In this document: piece by piece, positions 44,763 through 53,315 of the stretch
How the letters are laid out: every line of letters begins with the position of its first letter
Numbering within the stretch: the stretch's first letter is position 1
NCBI GenBank assembly: GCA_029202385.1
Contig: CP119314.1
Coordinates: 560,501 to 624,500 of the forward strand
Reading direction: 5' to 3'
Origin: Candidatus Sphingomonas phytovorans
GTDB taxonomy: Bacteria; Pseudomonadota; Alphaproteobacteria; Sphingomonadales; Sphingomonadaceae
Length of the DNA stretch: 64,000 nt
The notes under the pieces: model-generated
The model's database searches: none
Told to the model about the DNA's origin: nothing
Seen by the model: only the letters and a program-made list of their open reading frames with translations
Position numbers and translations under genes: made by a program

Positions 44763-45782
44763 CTATTTCTTCCCCCCGACCGGAACATCGGTCACATTAT
44801 TTCCCCGCGCGACCCGGACCACCGGACCAGTCGTCACCGCTGCGCCCGGAAATCCCGGTGCGCCCGGTGCGCTGGGCATGGACTCGGCCGATTTGCCGGG
44901 CACGGTGCTGCGCTGGAAGCGCGAGACGTCGGCACCGGTCGCGAGTGTCGAATTGCCGGCCTGGGGCTGGCTCGCGACCCGCAGCAGCATTGCCTTTTCG
45001 GCCTTCGGGTCACTGCCTTCGGGTACCTTGACGTCCCCGTTGGCGATCGCTTCCTCAAGTTCGCTGTTGTTGTCGGCGATCGAACGCAGCGACAGGGAAA
45101 GCGAGCCGAGGGTCTGGGCGACCGCGATCTTCTCCGCGATCTTCGGCGTTGCCTCGATCGTCACGTTGGAGAAGGTGCGGACGACTGTCTTGCCGTCCTC
45201 GCCCGCCTGGTTGTCGGTGCGCTGGTCGGTCGCCAGCACGCGCAGGTTGCGCATGATGGTCTCGGCGACCTTCAGCGGCGGGCCGTCGCCGCCGCCGGTC
45301 ACCGTCTGGGTCAGCACCAGGTCGATCCGGTCGCCCGGGAAGACGAAGCCGGCGACGCCGGTCTGCGCCGACACCGGCACGGTCACGGCGCGCATGCCCG
45401 GGCCGAGTGCGGCCGCCAGGAAACCGCGATCGCCGGGTTTCACCAGCGCGCCCTGCGTGACCGGCTGGCCAGCGGTGATCGCGTTGCGCACGACCGTGCC
45501 CTGAAGCGACTTCAGGTCGGCGGTGTTCTTGATGAAATAGGCGTTGTCGACCAGCTCCTTCGGCCAGGGCTGAAACTTCAGCGCGGTGGCATCCAGGATC
45601 GTACCCACGGGCAGCGCGCGCGTTGCGACGAGCACCTCGGGACCATCGACCGGGGCGGCGGCCGTAGTGGCCGCGCCAGCCTGGGGCGCCGATCCGCCGA
45701 CGAGCAGGCTGCGCGCCATGAAGGCCGTGATCGCAGCGACGATCAAGGCGCCCACCAGAAGAATGATCTTGCGACTGTCCAT
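44763..45782 (-). CDS. cpaB: Pilus assembly protein CpaB (SAF domain)
   Basis: A 339-residue protein with an N-terminal membrane helix (KIILLVGALIVAAITAFMA region) and a SAF domain (VLVATRALPVGTILDATAL). A second conserved part is GYVFPGDRIDLVLTQT-like GFVFPGDRIDLVL. It is thought to link the secretin to the inner-membrane parts. Its stop is one base before the cpaC start, so both are in one transcript. Confidence 0.93.
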   Translation of the reverse strand: MDSRKIILLVGALIVAAITAFMARSLLVGGSAPQAGAATTAAAPVDGPEVLVATRALPVGTILDATALKFQPWPKELVDNAYFIKNTADLKSLQGTVVRNAITAGQPVTQGALVKPGDRGFLAAALGPGMRAVTVPVSAQTGVAGFVFPGDRIDLVLTQTVTGGGDGPPLKVAETIMRNLRVLATDQRTDNQAGEDGKTVVRTFSNVTIEATPKIAEKIAVAQTLGSLSLSLRSIADNNSELEEAIANGDVKVPEGSDPKAEKAMLLRVASQPQAGNSTLATGADVSRFQRSTVPGKSAESMPSAPGAPGFPGAAVTTGPVVRVARGNNVTDVPVGGKK

Positions 45783-45831
45783 GACGATTCAGGCCTTTCG
45801 GGCACGGGACGATTGAGCCCGCGTTAAGCAT

Positions 45832-46311
45832 TCACAGGAACTGGTTAAGAATCGGTTCGCGAAGTGTAAGAAGGGCAGCGATCGCGATCGCCACGCCGTA
45901 CGGAATCTCGATCGCGCCGGTCTTTTTGCGGACGGCACGCTCGATCACGAGCAGCAGCGTGAGCGCCCCGCCGATCAGCGACATCACGATCAGCATCCAG
46001 GCGAGGCCAGCGAACGGGAACCACAAGGCGAGCGCGCCGATCATCTTCACGTCGCCGCCGCCCATCCACCCAAAGGCGAAGGCGCCGAAGAAAAAAGCGA
46101 AGACGATCGCTGCCACGCCGAGCTGGATCGCCATGTCAGGCCAGAGCGACAGGCCGTTGGCCCACCACCAGAACGGGGCGAGCACCAGGATCGCCAGGTT
46201 CTTCCAATTGGCGATTTCGCGGGTGCGTGCATCCTGGATCCCCGCGGAGACAAGGAGCAGCGCCAGCGCGCCAAGCAGCAAAGCGTTTTCTATTCCCCCG
46301 CCCATGGGCAA
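45832..46311 (-). CDS. cpaA: Prepilin peptidase CpaA (A24 family)
   Basis: A 159-residue integral membrane aspartyl protease that cuts the leader from Flp pilins. The two catalytic aspartates are visible: QDARTREIAN near residue 27 and the GGGDVKM (GxGD) motif near residue 85. About five helices. It is the first gene of the visible Tad locus; no flp gene lies before it, only 42 bases to a divergent esterase gene, so its promoter must be in that gap or inside the neighbour. Confidence 0.9.
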   Translation of the reverse strand: MPMGGGIENALLLGALALLLVSAGIQDARTREIANWKNLAILVLAPFWWWANGLSLWPDMAIQLGVAAIVFAFFFGAFAFGWMGGGDVKMIGALALWFPFAGLAWMLIVMSLIGGALTLLLVIERAVRKKTGAIEIPYGVAIAIAALLTLREPILNQFL

Positions 46312-46353
46312 TTACCCTAGACGACATGGCTTTCTAAAAAGTAACCAGCATTC

Positions 46354-47295
46354 ATGGTTTCTCCGCAGCTCTACCGTCGCGCGATTCCGGCAACCGCCCG
46401 GATCTCGCATTGGACCGCGCCCGACGGCTGGCAGCTGCGCCGTTTCGACTGGCCGGCGGAAGGGAATCAGCGCGGCAGCATCCTGTTCCAGGGCGGCCGC
46501 GGCGACATCTTCGAGAAATATCTGGAGGCGTTCGCCCATTGGCACGGCCAGGGCTGGTCGATCACCGCGTTCGACTGGCGCGGGCAGGGTGGGTCGGGGC
46601 GGCTGTCGCCCGATCCTCATGTCGGCCATGTCGAGACGTTCGACGTCTTCATCGACGATTTCGCTGCCTTCTGGGCCGACTGGTCGGCCCAGGCAGCCGG
46701 GCCGCAGGTGGTGATGGGTCATTCGATGGGCGGGCACCTCGTGCTGCGCGCGCTGACTGAAGGCGTTGCCCGGCCGGTGGCCGCGGTGCTGGTCGCGCCG
46801 ATGCTCGGCCTGCACAGTCCGCTCGGCGCCGGAATGGGGGAGCGGCTCGCGAAATTGCTGGGCGGCGTCGGCAATTCGGCGCGTCCGGCGTGGAAGGTCA
46901 ATGAGCGCCCCGCGACGACGTCGACGCGTCAGGCCCTGCTGACCCACGACCCCGCCCGCTATGAAGACGAGATCTACTGGCAATCGACCAAGCCCGAGCT
47001 GGTGCTGGGGCCGCCAAGCTGGCGGTGGGTGATCAGGGCGTTCGAATCGACCCGGCGCCTGCGGGACGATCCGCGGTTGAAGACGATGACCGTGCCGGTG
47101 CTGATGCTCGTCGCCGAGGCGGACAAGCTGGTGAGCCCCAAGGCGGCGCTGCAGGTCGCCACCAAATTGCCCGACGTGCGTGTCGTGAGGTTCGGGCAGG
47201 AATCCGCCCATGAGGTGCTGCGCGAGGCGGACAGCGTGCGCAATCGTGCGATCGGCGAGATCGACATTTTCCTGGCCGCGCGCGCGCAACGCTGA
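46354..47295 (+). CDS. Alpha/beta hydrolase, monoacylglycerol-lipase/lysophospholipase-like
   Basis: A 313-residue alpha/beta hydrolase. Ser124 lies in MGHSMGG, Asp in VAEADKLV and His in ESAHEVL, a full triad. The DWRGQGGSG stretch near residue 74 is typical of monoacylglycerol lipases and PldB-like lysophospholipases. No signal peptide. It is divergent from cpaA and followed by the FAD enzyme with a 19-base gap, so those two are probably in one operon. Confidence 0.85.
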   Translation: MVSPQLYRRAIPATARISHWTAPDGWQLRRFDWPAEGNQRGSILFQGGRGDIFEKYLEAFAHWHGQGWSITAFDWRGQGGSGRLSPDPHVGHVETFDVFIDDFAAFWADWSAQAAGPQVVMGHSMGGHLVLRALTEGVARPVAAVLVAPMLGLHSPLGAGMGERLAKLLGGVGNSARPAWKVNERPATTSTRQALLTHDPARYEDEIYWQSTKPELVLGPPSWRWVIRAFESTRRLRDDPRLKTMTVPVLMLVAEADKLVSPKAALQVATKLPDVRVVRFGQESAHEVLREADSVRNRAIGEIDIFLAARAQR

Positions 47296-47314
47296 GCGCA
47301 TCGGAGACACAATC

Positions 47315-48409
47315 TTGAAGCACTATGACATCGTGATCGTCGGCGCCGGTATCGCCGGCGCCAGCCTCGCGGCAGCGGTCGCGCCGAACGCGTCGGTGCT
47401 GCTGATCGAGGCGGAGGATGCACCCGGCTATCACGCCACCGGGCGATCGGCGGCCTATTGGTCCGAAAGCTATGGCGGCCCCGGCGTGCAGCCGCTCACC
47501 AGCGCATCGGGCCCGGTGCTCCAGGCCGGTGGGTTCCTTGCGCCGCTCGGTTCGCTCCATATCGGTCGGACGGCCGATGCGGCCGCGATCGACGCTTTCC
47601 TCGCCGAGTTCGACAATGCCCCGGTCGCGCTCGAGCGGGTCGATCCGGCGGCGTTCGTCCCAGGCTTGCGCGATGACTGGACACTCGGCGTGATGGAGGC
47701 GAGCAGCGCCTATATCGATGTGGCCGCGCTCCATGCCGACTGCCTCGCCCGTGCCCGTCGCGCTGGAGCCGAGCTGATCGTTGACTCACCGCTTCGTGCC
47801 GCGACACGTATGGACGGGCAGTGGCAGATCGAGACGAGCGCCGGCAGCTTCGGCGCGACCGCCCTGGTCAACGCCGCGGGGGCATGGGCCGATACCGTCG
47901 CGCGGATCGCGGGGGCCGTGCCGATCGGCATCCAGCCCTATCGCCGTACCATGACCCAGTTGCGGACTGCCCCCGCCGCGCCGGGGGGGCTGCCTCATGT
48001 CGGAGACATATCGGGGCAGTTCTATTTCAAGCCGGAGGCGGGCGGGCGGCTATGGCTCAGCCCGCATGACGAGACGCCGGTAGACCCGTGCGACGTCCAG
48101 CCCGAGGAGCTTGACGTCGCCATCGCGATCGACAGGTTCGAGGGGGTCGTCGACTGGAAGGTCGAGGCGGTCGAGCGCCGCTGGGCAGGCCTCAGGAGCT
48201 TCGCGCCCGACCGGCTGCCGGTCTACGGCTTCGATCCCCGGATGCCTGGCTTCTTCTGGTGCGCGGGGCAGGGGGGATTCGGCATTCAGACCGCACCAGC
48301 CGGGGCGGCGCTGGCGGCGGCGCTGTTGCTGGGCCGGAGCCCCGATCCGATCGTCGCCGCGATCGATCCGGCGCAATATGCGCCCGATCGCTTTCGGACG
48401 CTGGCGTAA
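47315..48409 (+). CDS. FAD-dependent oxidoreductase of the D-amino-acid oxidase/dehydrogenase fold
   Basis: A 364-residue flavoprotein. The N-terminal YDIVIVGAGIAGASLAAAV is the FAD-binding Rossmann motif (GxGxxG), and WAGLRSFAPDRLPVYGF and the C-terminal GQGGFGIQTAPA are typical of the DAO family (D-amino acid, glycine or 2-hydroxyacid dehydrogenases). The start is TTG 47315, with GGAGA 8 bases upstream; the frame extends further but into the esterase gene. Substrate not predictable. A later substrate loop (KPEAGGRLWLSPHDETP) is present. Confidence 0.85.
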   Translation: MKHYDIVIVGAGIAGASLAAAVAPNASVLLIEAEDAPGYHATGRSAAYWSESYGGPGVQPLTSASGPVLQAGGFLAPLGSLHIGRTADAAAIDAFLAEFDNAPVALERVDPAAFVPGLRDDWTLGVMEASSAYIDVAALHADCLARARRAGAELIVDSPLRAATRMDGQWQIETSAGSFGATALVNAAGAWADTVARIAGAVPIGIQPYRRTMTQLRTAPAAPGGLPHVGDISGQFYFKPEAGGRLWLSPHDETPVDPCDVQPEELDVAIAIDRFEGVVDWKVEAVERRWAGLRSFAPDRLPVYGFDPRMPGFFWCAGQGGFGIQTAPAGAALAAALLLGRSPDPIVAAIDPAQYAPDRFRTLA

Positions 48410-48457
48410 CGGTTCGGGCGAGGCTAATCTGCATCAATCCACTCCGGGAGAGATGCG

Positions 48458-48628
48458 ATGGCCCATAAATTCGTGATCGAGCAGAACAAGGCCGGCGAGT
48501 ATGTCGCCAAGTTCAAGTACAACAGCGAAATCATGTTCTGGACCGAAGGCTATACGACCAAGGCCAGCGCGCAGAACGCGATCGATTCGATCAAGAAGAA
48601 CGGCCCCCCGGCGCCCGTCGAGGATTGA
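48458..48628 (+). CDS. DUF1508 (YegP-like) small protein, 56 aa
   Basis: A 56-residue protein made of one DUF1508 unit: MAHKFVIEQNKAGEYVAKFK, then FWTEGYTTKASAQNAIDSIKK. It starts at ATG 48458 after a GGGAGAG ribosome-binding site and stops at TGA 48626-48628. In YegP two such units form a dimer-like fold; single-unit forms are common. Function unknown. It follows the FAD enzyme by 48 bases. Confidence 0.85.
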   Translation: MAHKFVIEQNKAGEYVAKFKYNSEIMFWTEGYTTKASAQNAIDSIKKNGPPAPVED

Positions 48629-49357
48629 TCGTCCGGCGTAGGTCGTAGCGCCCGCGCTCCATTCCGTATCCGTGACAGGGGCCGCTGGTTCAGGCGGCGT
48701 GGGCGGCGCTTGTCCTTCGGCGGGCAGCAGTGTCCGCCGTGGATGGTGTCGTCGTAGCTTCATGAGCACTCGACATCTGGCGTGGCAGATAGGCCGCGTT
48801 TGGGTGCGTGGCGTTATTGGGGCGTGCGACAGGATTCAAAGACGCTTTTGCACGGTGCTGCCGTCATCTTCCAAAAGGGAAGGGGGCAAAGCGGGTGCGT
48901 GATGTTGGATGGTTTTGCCGCCGCCGCTGCGGGAGTCGCGTGGCGCAAGGTGCAGGGCCGCCAATTTTCCATTTGGGCTATCCTCAAGCTTGAGTAGATC
49001 ATTGGTACTCTTGCTGTTGTTGTTCGATTTGGTTCGAATAATTTGGAGGATAAAATTAAATTACTGTGAAATTTTATTATAGCATTCGCATAAATGCATT
49101 TCACACCCTGTGACGGAGCTGATTTTGTACGATTTTCGAAATATTGATTTGCATCAAGGTGGTATTATTAGTGTGCAGTGATTTGCGATAATTCACCAAG
49201 TCAACTGACTTTAAATCTGCGAAGTGTATTGTGTCGGGAAGAATCCCGATATGTGACATATGAATTATGGTTAACGCATTTTAATCATATGCCTTGTTCG
49301 GTAGCGTAATGCTGCGATTCAATATCCGGAATCGAAGTTGCGCGGGGAACATATTCC
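48629..49357. other. Long leader: GC-rich part, then an AT-rich regulatory stretch
   Basis: No convincing gene is seen in these 729 bases. From about 48990 the sequence turns strikingly AT-rich compared with everything else in the window, up to the collagen-like gene at 49358. It holds several dyads: GCATT/AATGC at 49082-49097, TCACA-N3-TGTGA near 49110, a perfect FNR/FixK box at 49144-49157, a CGGGA/TCCCG hairpin at 49235-49248 and ATATG-TGA-CATAT at 49249-49261. It is most likely a complex promoter region. Confidence 0.6.
49144..49157 (+). promoter_or_regulatory. Consensus FNR/FixK-type box
   Basis: TTGATTTGCATCAA is an exact match to TTGAT-N4-ATCAA, the site of FNR, Anr and FixK regulators. 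It lies in the AT-rich leader, 200 bases before the collagen-like gene. A GATAAT sequence at 49187-49192 is a possible -10 element. No oxygen-sensing regulator gene is in the window. Confidence 0.6.
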
Positions 49358-50038
49358 ATGTCGGTAAAAATGGCTCTGGCGAAGCTCTGCGCGTGTGCCT
49401 GCGGGGGCGCAATTGTTGGCGGTGGCGCGGTTCACGTGGCTGAACGGTCGAACGTCAGCCGAGTTCAAGTGACCAAACATCTGAAATACAAGAAGCGCGC
49501 CGTGGCGATTCGCCGCGTGCGGCGTCAGGTCACGACAACCACGGTAAGATGCGCACCGGCAGAGGTGGCGGTCACGACGCAGGGCGTGCCGGTGCCGTAC
49601 CCTCCGATGACCAATGCCGACGGATATGCTGGCGGCGGGGGTAACGTGCTCGCGTTCAGCGGCGGTTACTTCCAGGCGGTGAGCTATGGAACGCCCGGTA
49701 TGACCTATCCGGGCATTCCGGGAATGCCGGGCACTCCAGGGACGCCCGGCACTCCAGGGACGCCCGGTACCCCCGGGAAACCGCCTGGCACTCCGGGAAC
49801 GCCTGGCACTCCGGGAACGCCTGGCACTCCGGGAACGCCTGGCACTCCGGGGGGCACCCGGCACCCCGGGAACGCCCGGTACCCCGGGGACCACCCGGCA
49901 CTCCAGGAACAACCCGGTACTCCGGGGACACCAACCCCAATCCCCGGACCGCCGATGACCTTGCTGTTCGGCATGAGCGTGGCCGCCTTGATATGGCGCG
50001 CGAAATGGAAGGGGCGGCGGCAAGGCGGGCTGGCGTGA
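49358..50038 (+). CDS. Collagen-like Gly-X-Y repeat protein with PEP-CTERM-like tail
   Basis: A 226-residue exported-looking protein. An N-terminal hydrophobic stretch (CACACGGAIVGGG) is a possible signal peptide. A basic, Arg-rich part follows, then from about residue 115 a collagen-like stretch of Gly-Thr-Pro triplets. The tail reads PTPIPGPP, a short hydrophobic helix and a basic end (RAKWKGRR), which resembles a PEP-CTERM-type sorting signal. The segment at about residues 166-185 (GTRHPGNARYPGD) is out of pattern: in other frames the DNA there continues as Gly-X-Y, which points to three +1 shifts. The function may be a surface filament or matrix protein (inference). Confidence 0.75.
   Translation: MSVKMALAKLCACACGGAIVGGGAVHVAERSNVSRVQVTKHLKYKKRAVAIRRVRRQVTTTTVRCAPAEVAVTTQGVPVPYPPMTNADGYAGGGGNVLAFSGGYFQAVSYGTPGMTYPGIPGMPGTPGTPGTPGTPGTPGKPPGTPGTPGTPGTPGTPGTPGTPGGTRHPGNARYPGDHPALQEQPGTPGTPTPIPGPPMTLLFGMSVAALIWRAKWKGRRQGGLA
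49730..49850. repeat. 18-bp tandem repeats in the collagen-like gene
   Basis: GGCACTCCGGGAACGCCT occurs perfectly three times in tandem from 49787 to 49840 with a partial fourth copy. Two perfect copies of the variant GGCACTCCAGGGACGCCC lie at 49730-49765. Each unit codes for Gly-Thr-Pro-Gly-Thr-Pro. Such arrays change length easily by slippage. Confidence 0.9.
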
Positions 50039-50182
50039 ACGTGTCGTCCAACTCTCAGCACCATCGCAATTAAGATGAAACTTGGCTCAATCCGAGGGCA
50101 GATTGAGCATTGTCTTGATTTCAGCGAGTGACGGCGGGCGTGAGGATCTTCGTGCGGGTTCCGCCCCCTCGGCAGCGTCTCC

Positions 50183-50633
50183 CTAACCCCGCCCCGCCGC
50201 CACAGCGGCATCGCTGGCCAGCCTGTCCGCGCGCTCATTGTCGGGATGGCCGGCATGGCCTTTCACCCAGAGCCATTCGATGCGATGCGGCTTGGCGGCG
50301 GCGAGCAGGGGCCTGCCACAGATCGGCGTTCTTGACCGGCTGCTTCGCGGCGGTCTTCCAGCCATTCTTCTGCCAGCCTTTGATCCATTTGGTCAGGCCG
50401 TCCATCACATAGCGGCTGTCGGTCGACAGGACGACATGGCAGGGGCGCTTCAGCGCGTTCAGTCCCTCGATCGCCGCGGTCAGCTCCATGCGGTTGTTCG
50501 TGGTCAGCTTCTCGCCGCCGGCCAGTTCGCGTTCGCTGGTGCCCGAACGGATGATCGCGCCCCAGCCGCCCGGCCCCGGATTGCCCTTGCAGGCGCCGTC
50601 AGTGGCGATCTCGACTTTTGTCAGTTCGGTCAT
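50183..50633 (-). pseudogene. rnhA: Ribonuclease HI, interrupted by a +1 frameshift
   Basis: RNase HI cuts the RNA strand of RNA-DNA hybrids. The first frame (from ATG 50633) reads [20 protein letters not shown] and on through ELTAAIEGL and [12 protein letters not shown] to DLWQA, then leaves the family sequence. The rest ([30 protein letters not shown]) is in another frame to the TAG at 50183. Removing one base from the four-G run at 50308-50311 gives a normal protein of about 149 residues. The start overlaps the true thrB stop. In a core gene this most likely is a sequence error. Confidence 0.9.
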
Positions 50634-51591
50634 GCGATATCCAGCGGGGTGGTGCGCGCGTCATAGGCGTTGAGGCGGCGCAGATAGGCGAGGGGGTCCT
50701 TGCGAGGTCACGAGCGCATCGGCGGGGGTGTTGAGCCAGTCCCAGGCGCGTGACAAACAGGAAGCGGATGCAGGCGCCCCTGGCGAGGGGGATCAGGGCC
50801 GCGCGCTCATGCTGGTCGAGCGCGACGGATCGCGTGTAGCCTTCGATCAGCGCTCGTCCCACGGCCCAGTCGGCGGTGGTTCCGGTCGCGTCGAACGACC
50901 ATGCGGTATGCATCACCGCGAGGTCATAGGCGCGGATGTCCGTGCAGGCGAAATAGAAGTCGATCAGGCCGCTCACCGCATCGCCGCGCATCAGCACATT
51001 GTCGGGGAAGAGGTCGGCGTGGATCGTACCGGTCGGCAGATGATCGGGCCAGGCGGAGAGAATATCGTCCAGCGCGAAGCCGACCTCGTCGTACAGCCCC
51101 GGCGCGATGCCATCGAGGTCGCGGCCGCAGCGGTCGAACAGCGGGCGCCAGCTCTCCACGCCCATCGAGTTCGGCCGAACGAGAGGGAAGTCGGCCAGTG
51201 CCTGGTGCATCTGCCCCATCGCGGCGCCGGCGGCGAACGCCTGGGCATTGGTCGGGTGCGAGACCGAGACGCCGGTCAGGAACTCGATCAGGCAGGCGGG
51301 CCTGCCTTCGAGCTGCTGGATCACCACGCCGTCGCGGTCGGGCAGGGCGCGCGGCACCGGCAGGCCGTGCGCGCCCAGATGATCGATCATCGAGAAGAAG
51401 AAGGGCAAGTCATCGAGATGAACGCGCTTCTCGTAGAGCGTCAGGATGAAGCGGCCCCGAGTCGTGTCGACGAGATAGTTGCTGTTCTCGACGCCCTCGG
51501 CGATGCCCTTGGCGGACACCAGTTCGCCATGGTCGAAGCGCGACAGGAAGGCGGCCAGCGCCTCCGCCGAAACCTGGGTATAGACGGCCAT
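50630..51591 (-). pseudogene. thrB: Homoserine kinase (ThrB, APH-fold type), C-terminus broken by two +1 shifts
   Basis: The kinase of threonine synthesis, of the aminoglycoside-phosphotransferase fold used by alphaproteobacteria. The first 280 residues are intact: GIAEGVENSNYLVDTT, GTIHADLFPDNVL (catalytic loop) and GLIDFYFACTD. After ARGACIRFL the frame is lost. Removing one A at 50755-50757 restores SRAWDWLNTPADALVT, and removing the A at 50705 restores [20 protein letters not shown] up to a TGA that overlaps the rnhA start. So the real gene ends at 50630, about 319 residues. It lies 5 bases after ispH. Confidence 0.9.
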
Positions 51592-51596
51592 GGAGT

Positions 51597-52553
51597 TTAG
51601 GCTGCGACTTCGAGGCCGCGAGGCAGCTTGAAGGAGATCGTCTCGCGGGTCGTCTCGACCTCATATTCGCTGATCTCGAATCGCTCGGCGAGCCTGGTGA
51701 CGAGCTCGCGCACCAGGACTTCGGGTGCCGAGGCGCCGGCGGTGATGCCAAGCGTGCGGACGCCCTTGAGGAAATCGAAGTTCAGGTCGCTGGCGCGCTG
51801 GACGAGCTGCGCCGGCGTGCCTTCGCGCACCGCGACCTCGACCAGCCGGACCGAGTTGGAGGAATTGGGGGCGCCGATCACCAGCATGGCGTCGCACGCG
51901 GCGGCGATCTTCTTCACCGCGCCCTGGCGGTTCGACGTGGCGTAGCAGATGTCCTCGCCGCGCGGCGCCTCGATCCCCGGAAAGCGGCGCTGCAGCGCCT
52001 CGACGATATCGGCGGTGTCGTCGACGGAGAGGGTGGTCTGGGTAAGGAAGGCAAGGTTTCCGACATCGAGCGGCTCGATCTTGTCCACATCCTCGATCGT
52101 CTCGACCAGCGACATGCTGCCCTCCGGCACCTGGCCGAAGGTACCGATCACCTCGGGATGCCCCCCATGCCCGATGAACAGGATATGCCGGCCCGCGGCG
52201 ACGAGCCGCTCGGCCTGGCGATGGACCTTGGAGACGAGCGGGCAGGTGGCGTCGAGATAGGTGAGGCCGCGCTCGGCCGCCTTGTCCGGCACCGCCTTGG
52301 GCACGCCATGCGCCGAAAAGACCACCGGTACGCCGTCCGGCACCTCGTCCAGTTCCTCGACGAACACGGCGCCCTTGATGCGCAGCGCGTCGACGACGAA
52401 CCGGTTGTGGACGATCTCGTGCCGGACATAGACCGGGGCGCCATATTTCTCGATCGCCAATTCGACGATCTGGATCGCGCGGTCGACACCAGCGCAAAAG
52501 CCGCGGGGGGCGGCGATCAGCAGTTCAAGCGGCGGTTTCTGGGCATCGGTCAT
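51597..52553 (-). CDS. ispH: 4-hydroxy-3-methylbut-2-enyl diphosphate reductase
   Basis: A 318-residue iron-sulfur enzyme, the last step of the MEP isoprenoid pathway. The three cluster cysteines are Cys20 ([10 protein letters not shown]), Cys104 (DATCPLV) and Cys203 ([10 protein letters not shown]). The conserved Glu134 in GHPEVIGT and the GAPNSSNS motif are also seen. Complete and of normal length. First gene of ispH-thrB-rnhA on the minus strand; it is divergent from the lipoprotein gene at 52668. Confidence 0.97.
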   Translation of the reverse strand: MTDAQKPPLELLIAAPRGFCAGVDRAIQIVELAIEKYGAPVYVRHEIVHNRFVVDALRIKGAVFVEELDEVPDGVPVVFSAHGVPKAVPDKAAERGLTYLDATCPLVSKVHRQAERLVAAGRHILFIGHGGHPEVIGTFGQVPEGSMSLVETIEDVDKIEPLDVGNLAFLTQTTLSVDDTADIVEALQRRFPGIEAPRGEDICYATSNRQGAVKKIAAACDAMLVIGAPNSSNSVRLVEVAVREGTPAQLVQRASDLNFDFLKGVRTLGITAGASAPEVLVRELVTRLAERFEISEYEVETTRETISFKLPRGLEVAA

Positions 52554-52667
52554 TACAACACGGCTCTACGCGATTGCTTGCGTGCGCGAAAGCCGGTTCC
52601 TATGGTGCGTGTCGTTCCGGGGCCGGGCGCGATGGCGCGAGGCCCCTTCCTGTGTGATAAGGTGCGT

Positions 52668-53315
52668 GTGCCCGTGACAGCCCGGAAATTAGCCGTTCCT
52701 GCCATCCTGATGCTGCTTGGGGGGGGATGCGCCACCACCGGCGACATCGACGAGACCGGCGGCATCTCTGCGATCCGTTCCGCGTGCCCGACGGTGGGCG
52801 TTCCCGCCGCGACCGGCGACATCACGCTGTTCGATCCGGCCGGCAGCACCGCATCCTCGGCGATCGACCTGACGGCGGTGATGACCAATGTCCGTTCCAC
52901 CTGCGCCGACGCGACCGACGACATCGTGACGACCGTCACCTTCGACATCCAGGCCCGCCGCACCCGCACCGATGTGGCGCGCGACGTGAGCCTGCCCTAT
53001 TTCATCACCGTGGTGCGCGGCGGCACCGCCGTCATCGCCAAGCGCGTCGGCCATGTCTCGGTGCACTTCAACGCCGGGCAGGACCGCGCCGTAGCGAGCG
53101 GCCAGGCGTCAAGCACCATCGCGCGCGCCGCCGCGACGCTGTCGGACGAGGTCCGCAAGAAGCTGACCGAGAAGCGCAAGGCGGGCGGCAACGACGCCGC
53201 GGTCGATCCGCTGAGTCGCCCGGAAATCCGCCAGGCGGTGGTGCGCGCGACCTTCGAGGCGCTGGTCGGTTTCCAGCTGACCGACGACCAGCTGAAGTAC
53301 AACGCGACTCGGTGA
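52668..53315 (+). CDS. Putative lipoprotein of unknown function
   Basis: A protein of about 215 residues with a lipoprotein signal peptide: AVPAILMLLGGGC, where Cys is the lipidation site. The mature part starts ATTGDIDETGGISAIRSACP, continues with VTAVMTNVRSTC and a beta-rich body, and ends in LVGFQLTDDQLKYNATR. Start is GTG 52668 or GTG 52674, with AAGG upstream. The lipobox codons contain a run of eight Gs (52719-52726), where a slip would remove the protein. Its stop overlaps the next GTG start. I recall similar proteins only from sphingomonads, with no known role. Confidence 0.75.
   Translation: MPVTARKLAVPAILMLLGGGCATTGDIDETGGISAIRSACPTVGVPAATGDITLFDPAGSTASSAIDLTAVMTNVRSTCADATDDIVTTVTFDIQARRTRTDVARDVSLPYFITVVRGGTAVIAKRVGHVSVHFNAGQDRAVASGQASSTIARAAATLSDEVRKKLTEKRKAGGNDAAVDPLSRPEIRQAVVRATFEALVGFQLTDDQLKYNATR

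Noticed and set aside
48672..48997. Three overlapping short plus-strand frames after the DUF1508 gene
   Set aside because: They overlap each other in different frames, have no recognisable sequence and no good start signals; probably non-coding leader.
49107..49125. TCACA-N3-TGTGA as a CRP site
   Set aside because: The CRP consensus is TGTGA-N6-TCACA; here the half-sites are in the opposite order and the spacing is wrong.
49656..50256. Long minus-strand open frames opposite the collagen-like gene, with repeated Pro-Gly-Val type units
   Set aside because: The triplet repeats lack stop codons in several frames, so the antisense frames are open by composition. They have no signal peptide, ribosome-binding site or domain.
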